Below, piece after piece: positions 7,501 to 16,777 of a DNA stretch of 64,000 bases. The notes under the pieces were generated by a model. That model did not search any database. It was not told where the DNA came from and saw only the letters and a list, made by a program, of their open reading frames with translations. Within the stretch, counting starts at the first letter, position 1; each line of letters starts with the position of its first letter. The stretch lies in the NCBI GenBank assembly GCA_965206655.1, contig CBDBKC010000038.1, positions 1 through 64,000 of the forward strand, read 5' to 3'. Source of the stretch: JAPPLB01 sp965206655 (GTDB lineage: Bacteria; Acidobacteriota; Terriglobia; Bryobacterales; UBA6623). Both the position numbers and the translations under genes were made by a program.

Positions 7501-10218
7501 ATGTACGGTTGGACAGATTGCTGCAAAACAAATACTTCAAGCAACTTCATTGTTCGCTTCTTCGCTTGCGCGCCGGTCGAATTCGACAAGTGGATACGGT
7601 TCGGTGATTTCTATTTCAACCAGTCCTTCCGGGGATGGTTGCGCGTGCTGATCGGCGAGGGCCACTCTCCGCTCGCTTTTCTCGTTCCTGTGTTCTTGCT
7701 CCTTTTCGTCGTGTTCGGTCCGATTCCGAACTTCGCGCCGGGGGAGAGCTGGTTTTGGTTTCTCGTCTCGTTCGCGGGGCTGGCAGCCACGTTCGGGCTG
7801 AGTGACCGCAAGCGTGTGGGACGCCACTGGCTGGCCGCGCTTCAGATGGTCTTGATTGTTCTCATTTGCCTTGTTATTTGGTTTCGCGGCGAAGAGGCAC
7901 AAGCCTCAGGCGGCATGTACGTCCATCTGCTGTTGGCCGCGATCCCCCTTCTCCTTGTACTGGGTTTACTTCTAGCTCGCTGGCTTAGCTGGAGCCTCGC
8001 CAACGGACTGTCCAAGAGCTGGGGCGATGACTTCCGCCCCGAGCTATCTACGACAGAACTCTTCGTGAGCCCGCCTTTCCCGAATATCGGTGGTGGGGAC
8101 ATCATACGAAGCTTTATCCACGCACCCCTGCAACGGCCGGTTGCGACCCTCTTGTTTCCGGCGATTGTGGTTGTCCTTAGACCCGATTCCCAGAATCTCT
8201 GCTGGTGGTTTGTGGGCGCTCTTGCCGTGGCTTGGCTGCTCAGCAGCTTCGCAGGTATTCATCGGCGCGTGGACGCCATCTGGGCCGCGTTTCGCCGTGT
8301 GATAGCCGTCGGGGGCCAAGGCATCGTGACGCTTCTCGTGCTGCTGCTGGCGGGCTTGCGTCTGTTCGGCGTCACTTATGTGACGACTGTATTGGATCAG
8401 GTTTCATGGAGTACGTTAATCCCGTTGTTTCTGGCCGCATACGCGTTTTTTTGGTTTTACGAATATTGGACAAACCGCTTCCTCTCCGAGGACATGCTCG
8501 CTCTGGTGGGTGACGGCGCCCAGACCGGACGCATTGATTACCCGTTCCGCGGTGATTCACGCACCTCAACGCGTGTGCCGGGCGACGACAGGCACATCGC
8601 GATACATGCCGCGGCGAGGTTTGTAGCTGTTCACCATGAACCGGGCAGCGGCCCGTTTTTCCAATTCTACGAGCGCGCGGACCTATTCGATCGCCTTCAG
8701 GGCTCCCAAGAAGCCGATGTAGCCGGCGACGTGAGAAACCGCGTCCGGCTCTACTTTGGCCTGACTACGGCATTGATTCTTGTCCTGGCCGCGGGTCTCA
8801 TCTGGGTCAACGCAAAGTATGTCGCACAGGAACCTGCCGCGACTTTCAGCGGAAAGTCTCAAGGAACGGTAGATCTGCGCGATCTCATGCGGGATAGGGA
8901 GAAAGTCATCCTGCTGGCGGCATCGGGCGGCGGCACCCGCGCCGCTTTGTATACGACCGCCCTGATGCGTGGACTCCACGAGATCGACGCCCTGAAAGAC
9001 CTTGTGCTTCTCAGCGGCGTGTCGGGAGGAGGCGTTTCGCTCGCCTACTATGCCGGTCATAGAGAAGCCTTGGACAACGACAAAGCCGGGGCGTGGCAAG
9101 CCTACGGCCGGGCGGTGGGAGAGCCGTTCATTCAGGAGGTGCTCCAGGGCTTTAGCGAATGGCGAATCGCGGGTGGAGTCCGCACCCGAAAACTGCTGCA
9201 GGAAAGTTTCGGACGCCATTTCAGTGACGAGTTTTCATCGGCTTCGACCCTTGGCGATGTCGGCTCGGACCTAGGACTAATTTTCAATACCTCGCTGGCC
9301 GGCTCTCTGGACCTGTCCGGCGACAGCTATTCCGAGTGCGGTGCAAGTGCATTCACGGAATGCGCCCATGAGTACAAGCGCCTGACAACCGTCGAGGGCG
9401 GAGGTGGCCGGCTCATCTTCACGAATCTCCGCTTGCCGGCCGAGCTCGGCCGAGGTGTTCCGTCGGCGCCTTCCGAGATCAAACTCCCCTACGTCATGGT
9501 CCATGACCCGAACGTCAGACTCACTGATGCAGCGGCCCTGCATGCAAACTTCCCTCCGGTGTTCCCAAACGCTCCGGTCGACGACCCGGTCACCCGCCGG
9601 CGCTACTGGGTCACGGACGGCGGCGCCGTCGAAAACCGCGGTCTTGTGTCATTGCTTCTCGCTTTGCGCGACGCCCTTGAAACACCTGGTCACCCTGAAG
9701 GTGGCGATGAGGAGACTCGTCAGAAGTGGCCGGAGATTCACGTCGTTCTCGGCGAGGCCACGGGGGGAATGACGAAGTTCGTCCAGGACCGCAGTGTGAT
9801 TACCGCGCTGGCGGGGCGTGTTACATACGCGAACCAAGCGATCCAGAGCCTGATGAGTGAGATTCAGAGGCTTTCGGGGAACCGTGTCCAGTTGCACTAC
9901 CTCGTGATGCCACGGGCGTTGAATGTCGACGGAGGGATCGACACCCACTGGATGCGACAGGAGGAGATCGTCCTCGGCCAGCCGTCCGTGCGGGATCCCG
10001 ACAAGCGCGAAGATCTGCCCGTCGAAGCCGCCAACGTGTTCGATGTCGTCTACAATCTCTACCGGGCGCCAAACCGGCGCGACAGGTGGTATGAGCCGTT
10101 CGACGATGCCGGAGAGATCGAGCCGTCCCTCGTTGACGCGGTGTGGGAGCGTGTTCACGAAGACCCCGGCTACCTCAGCGATTGGGAAAGTCTCATCGAT
10201 GATCTCAAACCGCGCTGA
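7501..10218 (+). CDS. Membrane-anchored patatin-like phospholipase
   Basis: A 905-residue protein. Roughly the first 370 residues hold about eight to ten hydrophobic helices. A further single helix (TALILVLAAGLIWVNAKYV) precedes the patatin domain in the C-terminal half. The patatin domain shows the oxyanion-hole motif SGGGTRA, the nucleophile elbow GVSGGG (G-x-S-x-G) and the DGG motif with the dyad aspartate (WVTDGGAVENRG), so it should be a catalytically competent acyl hydrolase of membrane lipids. The frame is open from 7408, but the ATG at 7501 has a G-rich ribosome binding site and was chosen. No CBASS cyclase or other obvious defence partner lies nearby; neighbours are exported hydrolases. 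Confidence 0.85.
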   Translation: MYGWTDCCKTNTSSNFIVRFFACAPVEFDKWIRFGDFYFNQSFRGWLRVLIGEGHSPLAFLVPVFLLLFVVFGPIPNFAPGESWFWFLVSFAGLAATFGLSDRKRVGRHWLAALQMVLIVLICLVIWFRGEEAQASGGMYVHLLLAAIPLLLVLGLLLARWLSWSLANGLSKSWGDDFRPELSTTELFVSPPFPNIGGGDIIRSFIHAPLQRPVATLLFPAIVVVLRPDSQNLCWWFVGALAVAWLLSSFAGIHRRVDAIWAAFRRVIAVGGQGIVTLLVLLLAGLRLFGVTYVTTVLDQVSWSTLIPLFLAAYAFFWFYEYWTNRFLSEDMLALVGDGAQTGRIDYPFRGDSRTSTRVPGDDRHIAIHAAARFVAVHHEPGSGPFFQFYERADLFDRLQGSQEADVAGDVRNRVRLYFGLTTALILVLAAGLIWVNAKYVAQEPAATFSGKSQGTVDLRDLMRDREKVILLAASGGGTRAALYTTALMRGLHEIDALKDLVLLSGVSGGGVSLAYYAGHREALDNDKAGAWQAYGRAVGEPFIQEVLQGFSEWRIAGGVRTRKLLQESFGRHFSDEFSSASTLGDVGSDLGLIFNTSLAGSLDLSGDSYSECGASAFTECAHEYKRLTTVEGGGGRLIFTNLRLPAELGRGVPSAPSEIKLPYVMVHDPNVRLTDAAALHANFPPVFPNAPVDDPVTRRRYWVTDGGAVENRGLVSLLLALRDALETPGHPEGGDEETRQKWPEIHVVLGEATGGMTKFVQDRSVITALAGRVTYANQAIQSLMSEIQRLSGNRVQLHYLVMPRALNVDGGIDTHWMRQEEIVLGQPSVRDPDKREDLPVEAANVFDVVYNLYRAPNRRDRWYEPFDDAGEIEPSLVDAVWERVHEDPGYLSDWESLIDDLKPR

Positions 10219-10269
10219 CTCGCTCATTCACCGCCGGCTCTCGGCGATATCCACGCTACAATTGGCGGC

Positions 10270-12057
10270 ATGTTGACGCGACGATTGTTCTTGAAGACGG
10301 CTTCCGCAGCGACGTTGGCGGCCGCTGTTCCGCCCGGCGCCGAGCCCATCTATCTGTCGGACATGAGCCGCTGCCGGCCGGCTTCGGCTTTGACAACGAA
10401 GCCGGCGCGAGGGCGCTGGCGGCTGCTGCCCTACCAGACCGAAGACTTCTCCGGGACGATGCTCGTGGCGGGGCGCAACACGGGTGCACCGGAGATCCGG
10501 TATCCTCTCACCCGGAAAGGCTGGTTTCGAATCTCACTCGGGTTGCGTTCCTACGGAGTCGGCGAGGAGGCAACACTTGTCGAAGTTCGGCTGCACCGCG
10601 ATACGACGTCGGTGATGGTGCGGCACGAGCACGGTGAGGAAGACCGGATCGACGACTACTATTGGCGCACCGTTGAGTTGAGCGGCAGCGATGAGCTCGT
10701 TTTCGGCCAGTGGTGTAGGCGCCTCGTCCCGGAGAATGCAGGCTCGCTGGGGAACTCTTGCAGCGGCGTCTGGCTGGCCTACATCAAGTTAGAGCCCCTG
10801 ACGGCGGATGACATTGCGGAACTCAGGGAAAAACGCCGCATCGGCAAGACGCGGGTGCTCTATTGCCACAACGACGCCTGGAGCTACACCTATCGCTACC
10901 GTCCGACGAGCGAAGCGGAGATTCGCCGCGAGATTGAACCGTTTCGGGATACGGATTTTTCGCGGATCTATTGGGAAGCGGGGATGGGCGACCGGATGTA
11001 TTACCCGACCAAGATCGGGCAGATCACGGCAGCGGATGATTGGATTGACGATCCGTACCGCGTAGGCGACCGGCTCGCGAAGGAGACCTGGCAATCGTGG
11101 CGCGGGCAGGGGATTGATCCGCTGAAGGTGGCGGCGAACCATGCGCATTCTATGGGACTGGAGTTTCATGCGACGTATCGCCCCAGTGGCTTTCACTTTC
11201 CCGTGCCCCAGGATGAATGGAACGAGGGTGGCGCTTACGATCAGCATCCCGAGTGGCGCGGTCGGGATAAAGCCGGACAACCGACGCCGCGGTTGTCGTT
11301 TGCCTTCCAGGGGGTGCGGGATTTGGTAACCGCCTTCCTGAAAGAGATCACCGGGTATGACGTGGATGGCATCTGCCTGGCCTACAACCGCCGGCCGCCC
11401 TACTTGGAATACGAGCAACCGCTACTCGACGGTTTTCGAGCCAAGCGTGGCAGGGATGCACAAAGGATTGATGGGCAGGACCACGACTGGATGAAGTACC
11501 GCGCGACTTTCATGACCGGATTCATGAAGGAGGTTCGGGAGGTACTGGAGGGGGCGGGGCGGCAGCGAGGCATTCGAGAGCCGATCGAGGTGTCAGCGAT
11601 TGTTCTTAGCAGCGAGCTCGAGAATCTCTACTACGGCTTGGATTTGGAAGAGTGGGTGAAGCAAGGGCTGGTGGATGCGATCATGCCGTATTCTTCGGTC
11701 TGGGGGATCAACAGCTCGAAGGATTCGTGGACAGACCCGGCGGACGCGGAATTCTTCTATCGGATCACGAAGGGGACACCGTGCAAGCTGGCCCTGAACC
11801 TGATGCCACGTCGGTTAAGCCCGGACCAGTATCGCGCGCGGGCGGAAGCGTTGTACGAAGCGGGGTCCGATCACCTTTTCTTCTGGGACACCAACGCCCG
11901 CAATGACTTCAGCCCGAGCTGGGACGCGGTGCGGCGGCTGGGGCACCGCGAAGAACTCGCCCACTGGGCTCAGAACGGAAAGCCGGGATATGACGCGACA
12001 GGATCGCGCCTCAAGAAGTTGGGGGATTGGTCTTTGGGGTATGAGACGCCGGGGTAG
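10270..12057 (+). CDS. Exported putative glycoside-hydrolase-like protein
   Basis: A 595-residue protein with a Tat-type signal (TRRLFLKTASAATLAAAV). An N-terminal beta-rich region (about 40-190) resembles an accessory sandwich. The C-terminal part resembles TIM-barrel proteins of the GHL10/putative glycoside hydrolase kind: strand-like VLYCHNDAW, MGLEFHATYRPSGFHF, the acidic strand end DVDGICLAYNRRPPYLEYE, and LVDAIMPYSSVW. Such proteins are common in Solibacteres and Planctomycetes genomes. Catalytic residues cannot be assigned with certainty, so the sugar-hydrolase role is inference. Confidence 0.6.
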   Translation: MLTRRLFLKTASAATLAAAVPPGAEPIYLSDMSRCRPASALTTKPARGRWRLLPYQTEDFSGTMLVAGRNTGAPEIRYPLTRKGWFRISLGLRSYGVGEEATLVEVRLHRDTTSVMVRHEHGEEDRIDDYYWRTVELSGSDELVFGQWCRRLVPENAGSLGNSCSGVWLAYIKLEPLTADDIAELREKRRIGKTRVLYCHNDAWSYTYRYRPTSEAEIRREIEPFRDTDFSRIYWEAGMGDRMYYPTKIGQITAADDWIDDPYRVGDRLAKETWQSWRGQGIDPLKVAANHAHSMGLEFHATYRPSGFHFPVPQDEWNEGGAYDQHPEWRGRDKAGQPTPRLSFAFQGVRDLVTAFLKEITGYDVDGICLAYNRRPPYLEYEQPLLDGFRAKRGRDAQRIDGQDHDWMKYRATFMTGFMKEVREVLEGAGRQRGIREPIEVSAIVLSSELENLYYGLDLEEWVKQGLVDAIMPYSSVWGINSSKDSWTDPADAEFFYRITKGTPCKLALNLMPRRLSPDQYRARAEALYEAGSDHLFFWDTNARNDFSPSWDAVRRLGHREELAHWAQNGKPGYDATGSRLKKLGDWSLGYETPG

Positions 12058-12105
12058 TGACGACACCGTGAGACAATCTCGATTGAAAGACGGGGCGCCT
12101 GATTC

Positions 12106-12277
12106 ATGCCAATAGTCTTGGACAATGTAGTCGACGAACAGTGCCGCGAGCAGTTCTGGGAGAAGACCAACGCGGCTTTTCAAGCTTTGCGGGATGACGC
12201 CAAGGCTTGGCAGGAAGAACTCGATGAACGGGCACTTGTGGGAGAGCACGCTTTCTGGCGGGCTTGAGGCCGAATGA
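12106..12277 (+). pseudogene. Frameshifted 56-residue antitoxin-like small protein
   Basis: A very small gene below usual length cut-offs. The first frame reads MPIVLDNVVDEQCREQFWEK and continues through AFQALRDDAKAWQEELDERA, then stops at 12267. Shifting one base within GGGCACTTG lets the frame continue as LWESTLSGGLEAE and stop at 12277. From memory, small antitoxin-like proteins that pass as addiction-module components carry this N-A-A-F-x-A-L-R ... E-R-x-L-W-x-x-T-L-x-x-G-L-E pattern. The shift is seen; the family link is recollection and should be searched. No toxin gene is next to it. Confidence 0.5.
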
Positions 12278-12335
12278 CCAAGGTCGCGCACAGCGCGACC
12301 CGGCACGGCGAAGCCGCGCGCCACAGGCGGTTTCG

Positions 12336-12779
12336 TTAGGTCCGGCGCTCGACCATCAGCCGGTTCTGGCCCTTCTGCAGGACTTCTCCGTCTTGGTTGG
12401 TGAGCTCGATTTCAAGGGTAACCACGCCCCGATTCGCCTTCGACGTAGAGGCGCGCTTCTCCGCTACCCGGATCTTCGCCTTCACCGTATCACCGATGAA
12501 GATCGGTCCAACGAAGTCCCACGACCAGTGCAGTGACGCGATGGCGTGCGTCTGAAACTCAGAGCGGTTCTTGAGGCCGTCGGTGATGGCGAGGCCCATC
12601 AACCCATGAGCGACCCGGCGACCGAACTGTGTTTCCTTGGCGAACTCCTCGTTCGTGTGCAACTCAAAAAAATCCATTGAAAGTCCGGCGAACTGCATCA
12701 CGTGCCAGTCGGTGATAGTGACGCCGGGAGTTTCATGTTCCTCGCCAACTTGGATTTCGTCGAAGTAGCGCTTGGGCAT
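12336..12779 (-). CDS. MaoC-like (R)-enoyl-CoA hydratase/dehydratase
   Basis: A 147-residue single hot-dog-fold protein of the MaoC family, which hydrates enoyl-CoA thioesters. It shows FAGLSMDFFELHTNEEFA (equivalent to the hydratase-2 D-x5-H region), RRVAHGLMGLAI with the conserved histidine, and FVGPIFIGDTVKAKIRVAEKR, the usual core of these proteins. It is divergent from the CoA-transferase at 12843, so both may share a promoter region and act on the same acyl-CoA pathway. The exact substrate is unknown. Confidence 0.85.
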   Translation of the reverse strand: MPKRYFDEIQVGEEHETPGVTITDWHVMQFAGLSMDFFELHTNEEFAKETQFGRRVAHGLMGLAITDGLKNRSEFQTHAIASLHWSWDFVGPIFIGDTVKAKIRVAEKRASTSKANRGVVTLEIELTNQDGEVLQKGQNRLMVERRT

Positions 12780-12842
12780 ATTGGTGTGACGTTAGCACAA
12801 GGGGCGGCGTGATAAGATTTGGTCTCTCGTTTTGGAAGGGTT

Positions 12843-14411
12843 ATGAGTACAGGGCTTGAAAAGCCAACCTTGAGTGCGGCGGACACGGTTGCTCGCATCC
12901 CCGATGGCGCGGCCGTTGCAATCGGCGGGTCGGGATCGGGGCACTGTATCCCTGATGCAACGCTGGCCGCGTTGGGCGAGCGCTTTCGGCGGACGCAACA
13001 TCCAAACGACCTGACACTCGTTCATGCTTTTGGAGTGGGCGATCAAAAGAGCCGGGGCTTGCAGCACCTGGCCCAAACCGGCATGTTTCGCCGCGTCATC
13101 GGCGGACATTGGTCGATGGCGCCCGCGATGGCGAAGCTTGCCGTGGCGAACGACTTTGAGGCCTACAACGTTCCAGCGGGTGTGGTCGTGCAGTTGTTTC
13201 ACGCGGCGGCGGCAGGGAGTCCGGGGTGGATAACACACGTCGGCCTGGGCACGTTCATTGATCCTCGGCTGGAAGGTGGGAAGCTCAATGCGCGCGCCCA
13301 ACAGGACATCGTCGAACTCATGGAGCGCGACGGCCAGGAGTTCTTGTTCTACCCCACCATTCCGATTGACGTAGCATTGATTCAGGGAAGCGTTGCCGAT
13401 GCTCACGGGAACATTGGGATGCGGCGCGAGGCGGGGTTCTGGCACAACTGCGTGATGGCGCAGGCCGCACGCGCTTCGGGAGGCATCACGATCGCTGTAG
13501 TAAAAGAGCGGGTGGATCTGGGTGAGATCCATCCGCAAGATGTGCAGGTGCCCGGTTGCTTCGTAGATCACGTCGTCCTGGATGCGGAGGCCGGCCAAAC
13601 CTTCCAAACGCGGCATGAGCCGGCCTATAGCGGCGACGCCGTCAAACCCGATGCCGAATTCGGCGAGTTTCCGCTGGACGTGCGAAAGGTGATTGCTCGG
13701 CGGGCGGCGCTGGAGCTTGCGCCGGGGGCAGTGCTGAATGTGGGGTTCGGGATTCCTGACGGCGTGATGAAGGTGGCCCGAGAGCAGGGCATCGCCGATA
13801 CACTGGTTCCGACGATCGAGCATGGGCAGTTTGGGGGCGTCCCGGCGGAAGGTCTGGACTTCGGGGCGACCTACAACCCCGAAGCGATCTTGGGGACGGT
13901 AGAGATGTTCAACTTCTATCAGGGACGCGGGGTGGATCAGGCGTACCTGGGTTTCTTGCAGATTGACCGTGAAGGAAATGTGAATGTGAGCAAGCTGGCT
14001 GACTCGATCATCGGGACGGGTGGCTTTATCGACATTTCACAGAAGGCTCGGAAGGTTGTCTTCTGCGGGACGCTGGCGGTGCGCGCTCAAACCGAACTCG
14101 CCAATGGCACTGTGCGGTTTGTGCGTCACGGCAAGCCGAAGCTGGTCGAAACGGTGAATCAAGTGACGTTCAGCGGACAGTATGCACGCGAGCATGGGCA
14201 GGAAGTTCTGTATGTGACGGAAGCGGCGGTTTTTCGGCTAACGGAACACGGTGTGCGCTTGGAGGAAGTAGCGCCGGGGATTGACGTGGCGCGGGACGTG
14301 CTGCCGCAGTTGGGCTTCCGGCCCTTGATGGCGGAGCCAATGGGAATGATGGCGCCGGAGTTGTTTTCAGAGGAACGCTTGCCGCGACGGCTATTGCAGT
14401 TCTATGCGTAA
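12843..14411 (+). CDS. Family I acyl-CoA/propionate-type CoA-transferase (fused alpha-beta)
   Basis: Transfers CoA between short-chain or 3-oxo acids. The 522-residue protein carries both half-domains in one chain, as in propionate CoA-transferase and YdiF. The N-terminal half has the glycine-rich VAIGGSGSGHCIPD loop. The C-terminal half has GAVLNVGFGIPDGV and the catalytic glutamate in TIEHGQFGGVPAEG (compare S-E-N/S-G of the family). The frame is open from 12819, but the ATG at 12843 has a GGAAGG ribosome binding site 4-5 bases upstream. It is followed by a CapK/PaaK-like ligase and an acyltransferase on the same strand. Confidence 0.88.
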   Translation: MSTGLEKPTLSAADTVARIPDGAAVAIGGSGSGHCIPDATLAALGERFRRTQHPNDLTLVHAFGVGDQKSRGLQHLAQTGMFRRVIGGHWSMAPAMAKLAVANDFEAYNVPAGVVVQLFHAAAAGSPGWITHVGLGTFIDPRLEGGKLNARAQQDIVELMERDGQEFLFYPTIPIDVALIQGSVADAHGNIGMRREAGFWHNCVMAQAARASGGITIAVVKERVDLGEIHPQDVQVPGCFVDHVVLDAEAGQTFQTRHEPAYSGDAVKPDAEFGEFPLDVRKVIARRAALELAPGAVLNVGFGIPDGVMKVAREQGIADTLVPTIEHGQFGGVPAEGLDFGATYNPEAILGTVEMFNFYQGRGVDQAYLGFLQIDREGNVNVSKLADSIIGTGGFIDISQKARKVVFCGTLAVRAQTELANGTVRFVRHGKPKLVETVNQVTFSGQYAREHGQEVLYVTEAAVFRLTEHGVRLEEVAPGIDVARDVLPQLGFRPLMAEPMGMMAPELFSEERLPRRLLQFYA

Positions 14412-14480
14412 TCGATGACTGTTGCCGGTCTGTCTCGAGGCGGGACACGGAACGGAATCGGGTCGCCTCTTTAAGGATGG

Positions 14481-15740
14481 TTGCGAGGGGATGTATTGAA
14501 GGAGTGGCTAGGATTCTGGGGTCGTCCGCGGGCTGACCCTGAGGCGATTCGAGCATGGCGAGACCGCAGGGCTCGGAGACTGGTCAAGCATGCCTGGGAC
14601 AACGTGCCGTACTATCGCCGGCTGTTTGAGGAAGCAGGGGTTCGTCCCGAAGAGATTCAGCGCGCCGAGGATCTTAGTCGAATTCCGGTCACAACGAAGC
14701 GGCAGCGGCAGCTTCTTCCTATCGAAGACAAGATGACGAGAGGCGTGGACTGGCGGCGTTGTGAGAGGCACAGGACTTCCGGCTCCACGGGCCATCCGGA
14801 TTTAGTCGTGCGGACTTGGTGGGAAGAGCAGGTTCTGCTTCTCCACAGGCTGCGGGCGGTCATTCATGTCGGAGTGAAACCCCACCACAGCAATGTCAAC
14901 GTGGGTGTCGGCGATACCCGGCCCACGTTAGCGACTCGGTTGGGCTTGTTTCCGTTGACGGTGCTGGATACTTTTCTTGAGCCCGAAAAGCTCTTGCGGG
15001 AGCTGGTCCGCATTCGGCCCGATTTCATTCGCGCGCGGCCCAACGTGATGGAACTCGTGTTGGCTGAGGACACCGGCAAAGAACTCAGAAAGATTGGAAC
15101 AAAGATCGTCTTTTGCGGGTCGGAGACAATGACGTCCGCGACTCGCAAGCGCATTGAAGAGGCGTTTGAGGCCCGCGTTGTCGATATCTACGGGGCACAC
15201 GAATTCAACATGATTGCCTGGAGTTGCTCCGAGTGTGATTGCCACCATACGATGGACGACTCGGTGTATGTCGAAGTGCTGAAAGACGGCCGCCAAGCCG
15301 GCCCGGGCGAAGAAGGCGATGTCGTCGGGACGGCGCTCCACTCCTTCGCGATGCCATTCATCCGTTATGAAACAGGAGATGTAGCGAGACTTCCCACGAA
15401 GCCGCCTGCCTGCCCGGTTTCATTTGGGGCCATTGCGAGTATTCAAGGCCGAGCCTGCGAATTTATCAGGCTGGGCAGCGGGCGCGTGATCAACCCGACA
15501 CAGACTCTCAAGGCGGTACGTGAGGTGGCGGGAGTGGGCCGCTTCGAAGTGGTTCAGACCACAGATGACAGCATTCGCGTTACCGTGGAGCCGCTTCCAG
15601 GGGCCGAGGACCCCTGCCCGGAAGTCTTGCGGTGTTGCCGGCGCGTTTTCGGGGAGGGAGTAACAATCGAGATGCTTTCGGTGCCGGAGCTACCGCCCAA
15701 CCCCGTGGACAAGCATCGCTTCATTCGGGCGCTCGAATAG
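14481..15740 (+). CDS. CapK/phenylacetate-CoA-ligase-like AMP-binding protein
   Basis: A 419-residue member of the adenylating PaaK/CapK group, which makes acyl-adenylates and acyl-CoA. N-terminal HAWDNVPYYRRLFEEAGV is typical. The phosphate loop is TSGSTGHPD, the adenine-binding region is YGAHEFNMIAW, and RYETGDVARL matches the RYRTGD motif. Two cysteine-rich spots (CSECDCHH) sit near the adenine site, as in PaaK relatives with bound metal. The frame starts with TTG; a second TTG at 14496 has a GAGGGG ribosome binding site 5 bases upstream and may be the true start. It probably forms an operon with the acyltransferase at 15774 (33-base gap). Confidence 0.75.
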   Translation: MRGDVLKEWLGFWGRPRADPEAIRAWRDRRARRLVKHAWDNVPYYRRLFEEAGVRPEEIQRAEDLSRIPVTTKRQRQLLPIEDKMTRGVDWRRCERHRTSGSTGHPDLVVRTWWEEQVLLLHRLRAVIHVGVKPHHSNVNVGVGDTRPTLATRLGLFPLTVLDTFLEPEKLLRELVRIRPDFIRARPNVMELVLAEDTGKELRKIGTKIVFCGSETMTSATRKRIEEAFEARVVDIYGAHEFNMIAWSCSECDCHHTMDDSVYVEVLKDGRQAGPGEEGDVVGTALHSFAMPFIRYETGDVARLPTKPPACPVSFGAIASIQGRACEFIRLGSGRVINPTQTLKAVREVAGVGRFEVVQTTDDSIRVTVEPLPGAEDPCPEVLRCCRRVFGEGVTIEMLSVPELPPNPVDKHRFIRALE

Positions 15741-15773
15741 CGGAATAGAGCGTCGCCAAGTCGCAACTCGCCG

Positions 15774-16709
15774 ATGGAGAGAGATCGTCAGCGCCGCTGG
15801 ATCAGCGTCCGGAACCTAGCGTTGCCGGCGATCATGATCGCCGGTTATCTGCTCACGATCTTCATTCCGAGGCGCTGGGATCGTCGATGGATTGAGTTTG
15901 CTCAAACGCACTTTCTTTCCGCGCGAGCTCATCGAGTGCAGAGGCTGGCAATCGTGATTGAGGCCACCCTGACTGAACCCTCGCCGACGCAGAGCCTTCG
16001 AGTTGCCGAAGACCACTACAGGCTGCTGGTCGAACTCTGGTGGGGCCGGTTCCGGAGCGTCGGCCCGCGCGGCTGGCGTCCGGAGATCGAGATCAAAGGG
16101 CTTGAGCATCTACATGCCGCCCGATCGAAAGGCCACGGCGTCGTGCTCTGGCGGACCCGCTTTAGCGAGAACTCTGTTTTCTTGCAAGGGCTTTGGCAGC
16201 ACGAGGCAGCGGTCGTTCATCTGAGTAATGAGGGCCACGGTGCCCCCGACGGCAGTCGCTTTGGCGTCCGATGGTCGGCCCGTCTGTACCGTCGGGCTGA
16301 GGATCCGCACGTTTCAGAGAGAATTCAGATCCCGATAGATGGGTCGCTTGGTTACGTGCGCCGGTTGCTTGAGACACTGGGCGAGAACCGCGCTCTCTCG
16401 ATCATCGGCGAGAACAAGGGGCGCCGGAACATCGGCGGAGTCGTACTGGGACGACCGGAGGAATTCGCTTCCGGCGCGCCGGCACTCGCTTGGCGCAGCG
16501 GAGCCGAGCTCCTCACGGCGTACAGCATTCGCCTCGCTCCGTTTCGGTATCGAGTCGTAATCCAGTCGCCCCTGGGAACCGATCGTGGACTTGACCGCAA
16601 GGAGTTCGAGAAGCAGAGCGTGGCCGAGTTCTGTAGGCGCCTCGAAGAGCAGGTCAGAAGTCATCCGGCGGACTGGATGGGCTGGCAACGCGGAGACCCC
16701 CATCGGTGA
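15774..16709 (+). CDS. Degenerate LpxL-like acyltransferase
   Basis: A 311-residue protein resembling the LpxL/HtrB lauroyl-acyltransferase family: an N-terminal hydrophobic segment (LALPAIMIAGYLLTIFIP), a central GVVLWRTRFSEN block where the family has its H-x4-D catalytic motif, a GENKGRRNIGG segment, and the C-terminal HPADWMGWQR that mirrors HPE-WxWxHRR. The catalytic His-x4-Asp appears to be missing (WRTRFSEN), so it may be inactive or a distinct subfamily. It follows the CapK-like ligase closely, hinting at joint acyl activation and transfer to an envelope lipid. Confidence 0.6.
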   Translation: MERDRQRRWISVRNLALPAIMIAGYLLTIFIPRRWDRRWIEFAQTHFLSARAHRVQRLAIVIEATLTEPSPTQSLRVAEDHYRLLVELWWGRFRSVGPRGWRPEIEIKGLEHLHAARSKGHGVVLWRTRFSENSVFLQGLWQHEAAVVHLSNEGHGAPDGSRFGVRWSARLYRRAEDPHVSERIQIPIDGSLGYVRRLLETLGENRALSIIGENKGRRNIGGVVLGRPEEFASGAPALAWRSGAELLTAYSIRLAPFRYRVVIQSPLGTDRGLDRKEFEKQSVAEFCRRLEEQVRSHPADWMGWQRGDPHR

Positions 16710-16724
16710 TTTGTAAGTATTTAC

Positions 16725-16753
16725 TTGCCAATTCAATCTGTTCTCGATAAAGT
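16725..16753 (+). promoter_or_regulatory. Candidate sigma-70-type promoter
   Basis: An AT-rich island in otherwise GC-rich DNA carries TTGCCA (16725-16730) and TAAAGT (16748-16753) separated by 17 bases, ending 24 bases before the ATG at 16778. Just upstream, AAGTA-TT-TACTT forms a small inverted repeat that could be an operator. Assignment is by consensus only. Confidence 0.4.
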
Positions 16754-16777
16754 CTTAAAGTCAACCTTCGAAACGGA

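Noticed and set aside
12792..13823. A 343-codon open frame antisense to the CoA-transferase.
   Set aside because: No family features; shadow of a well-supported gene.
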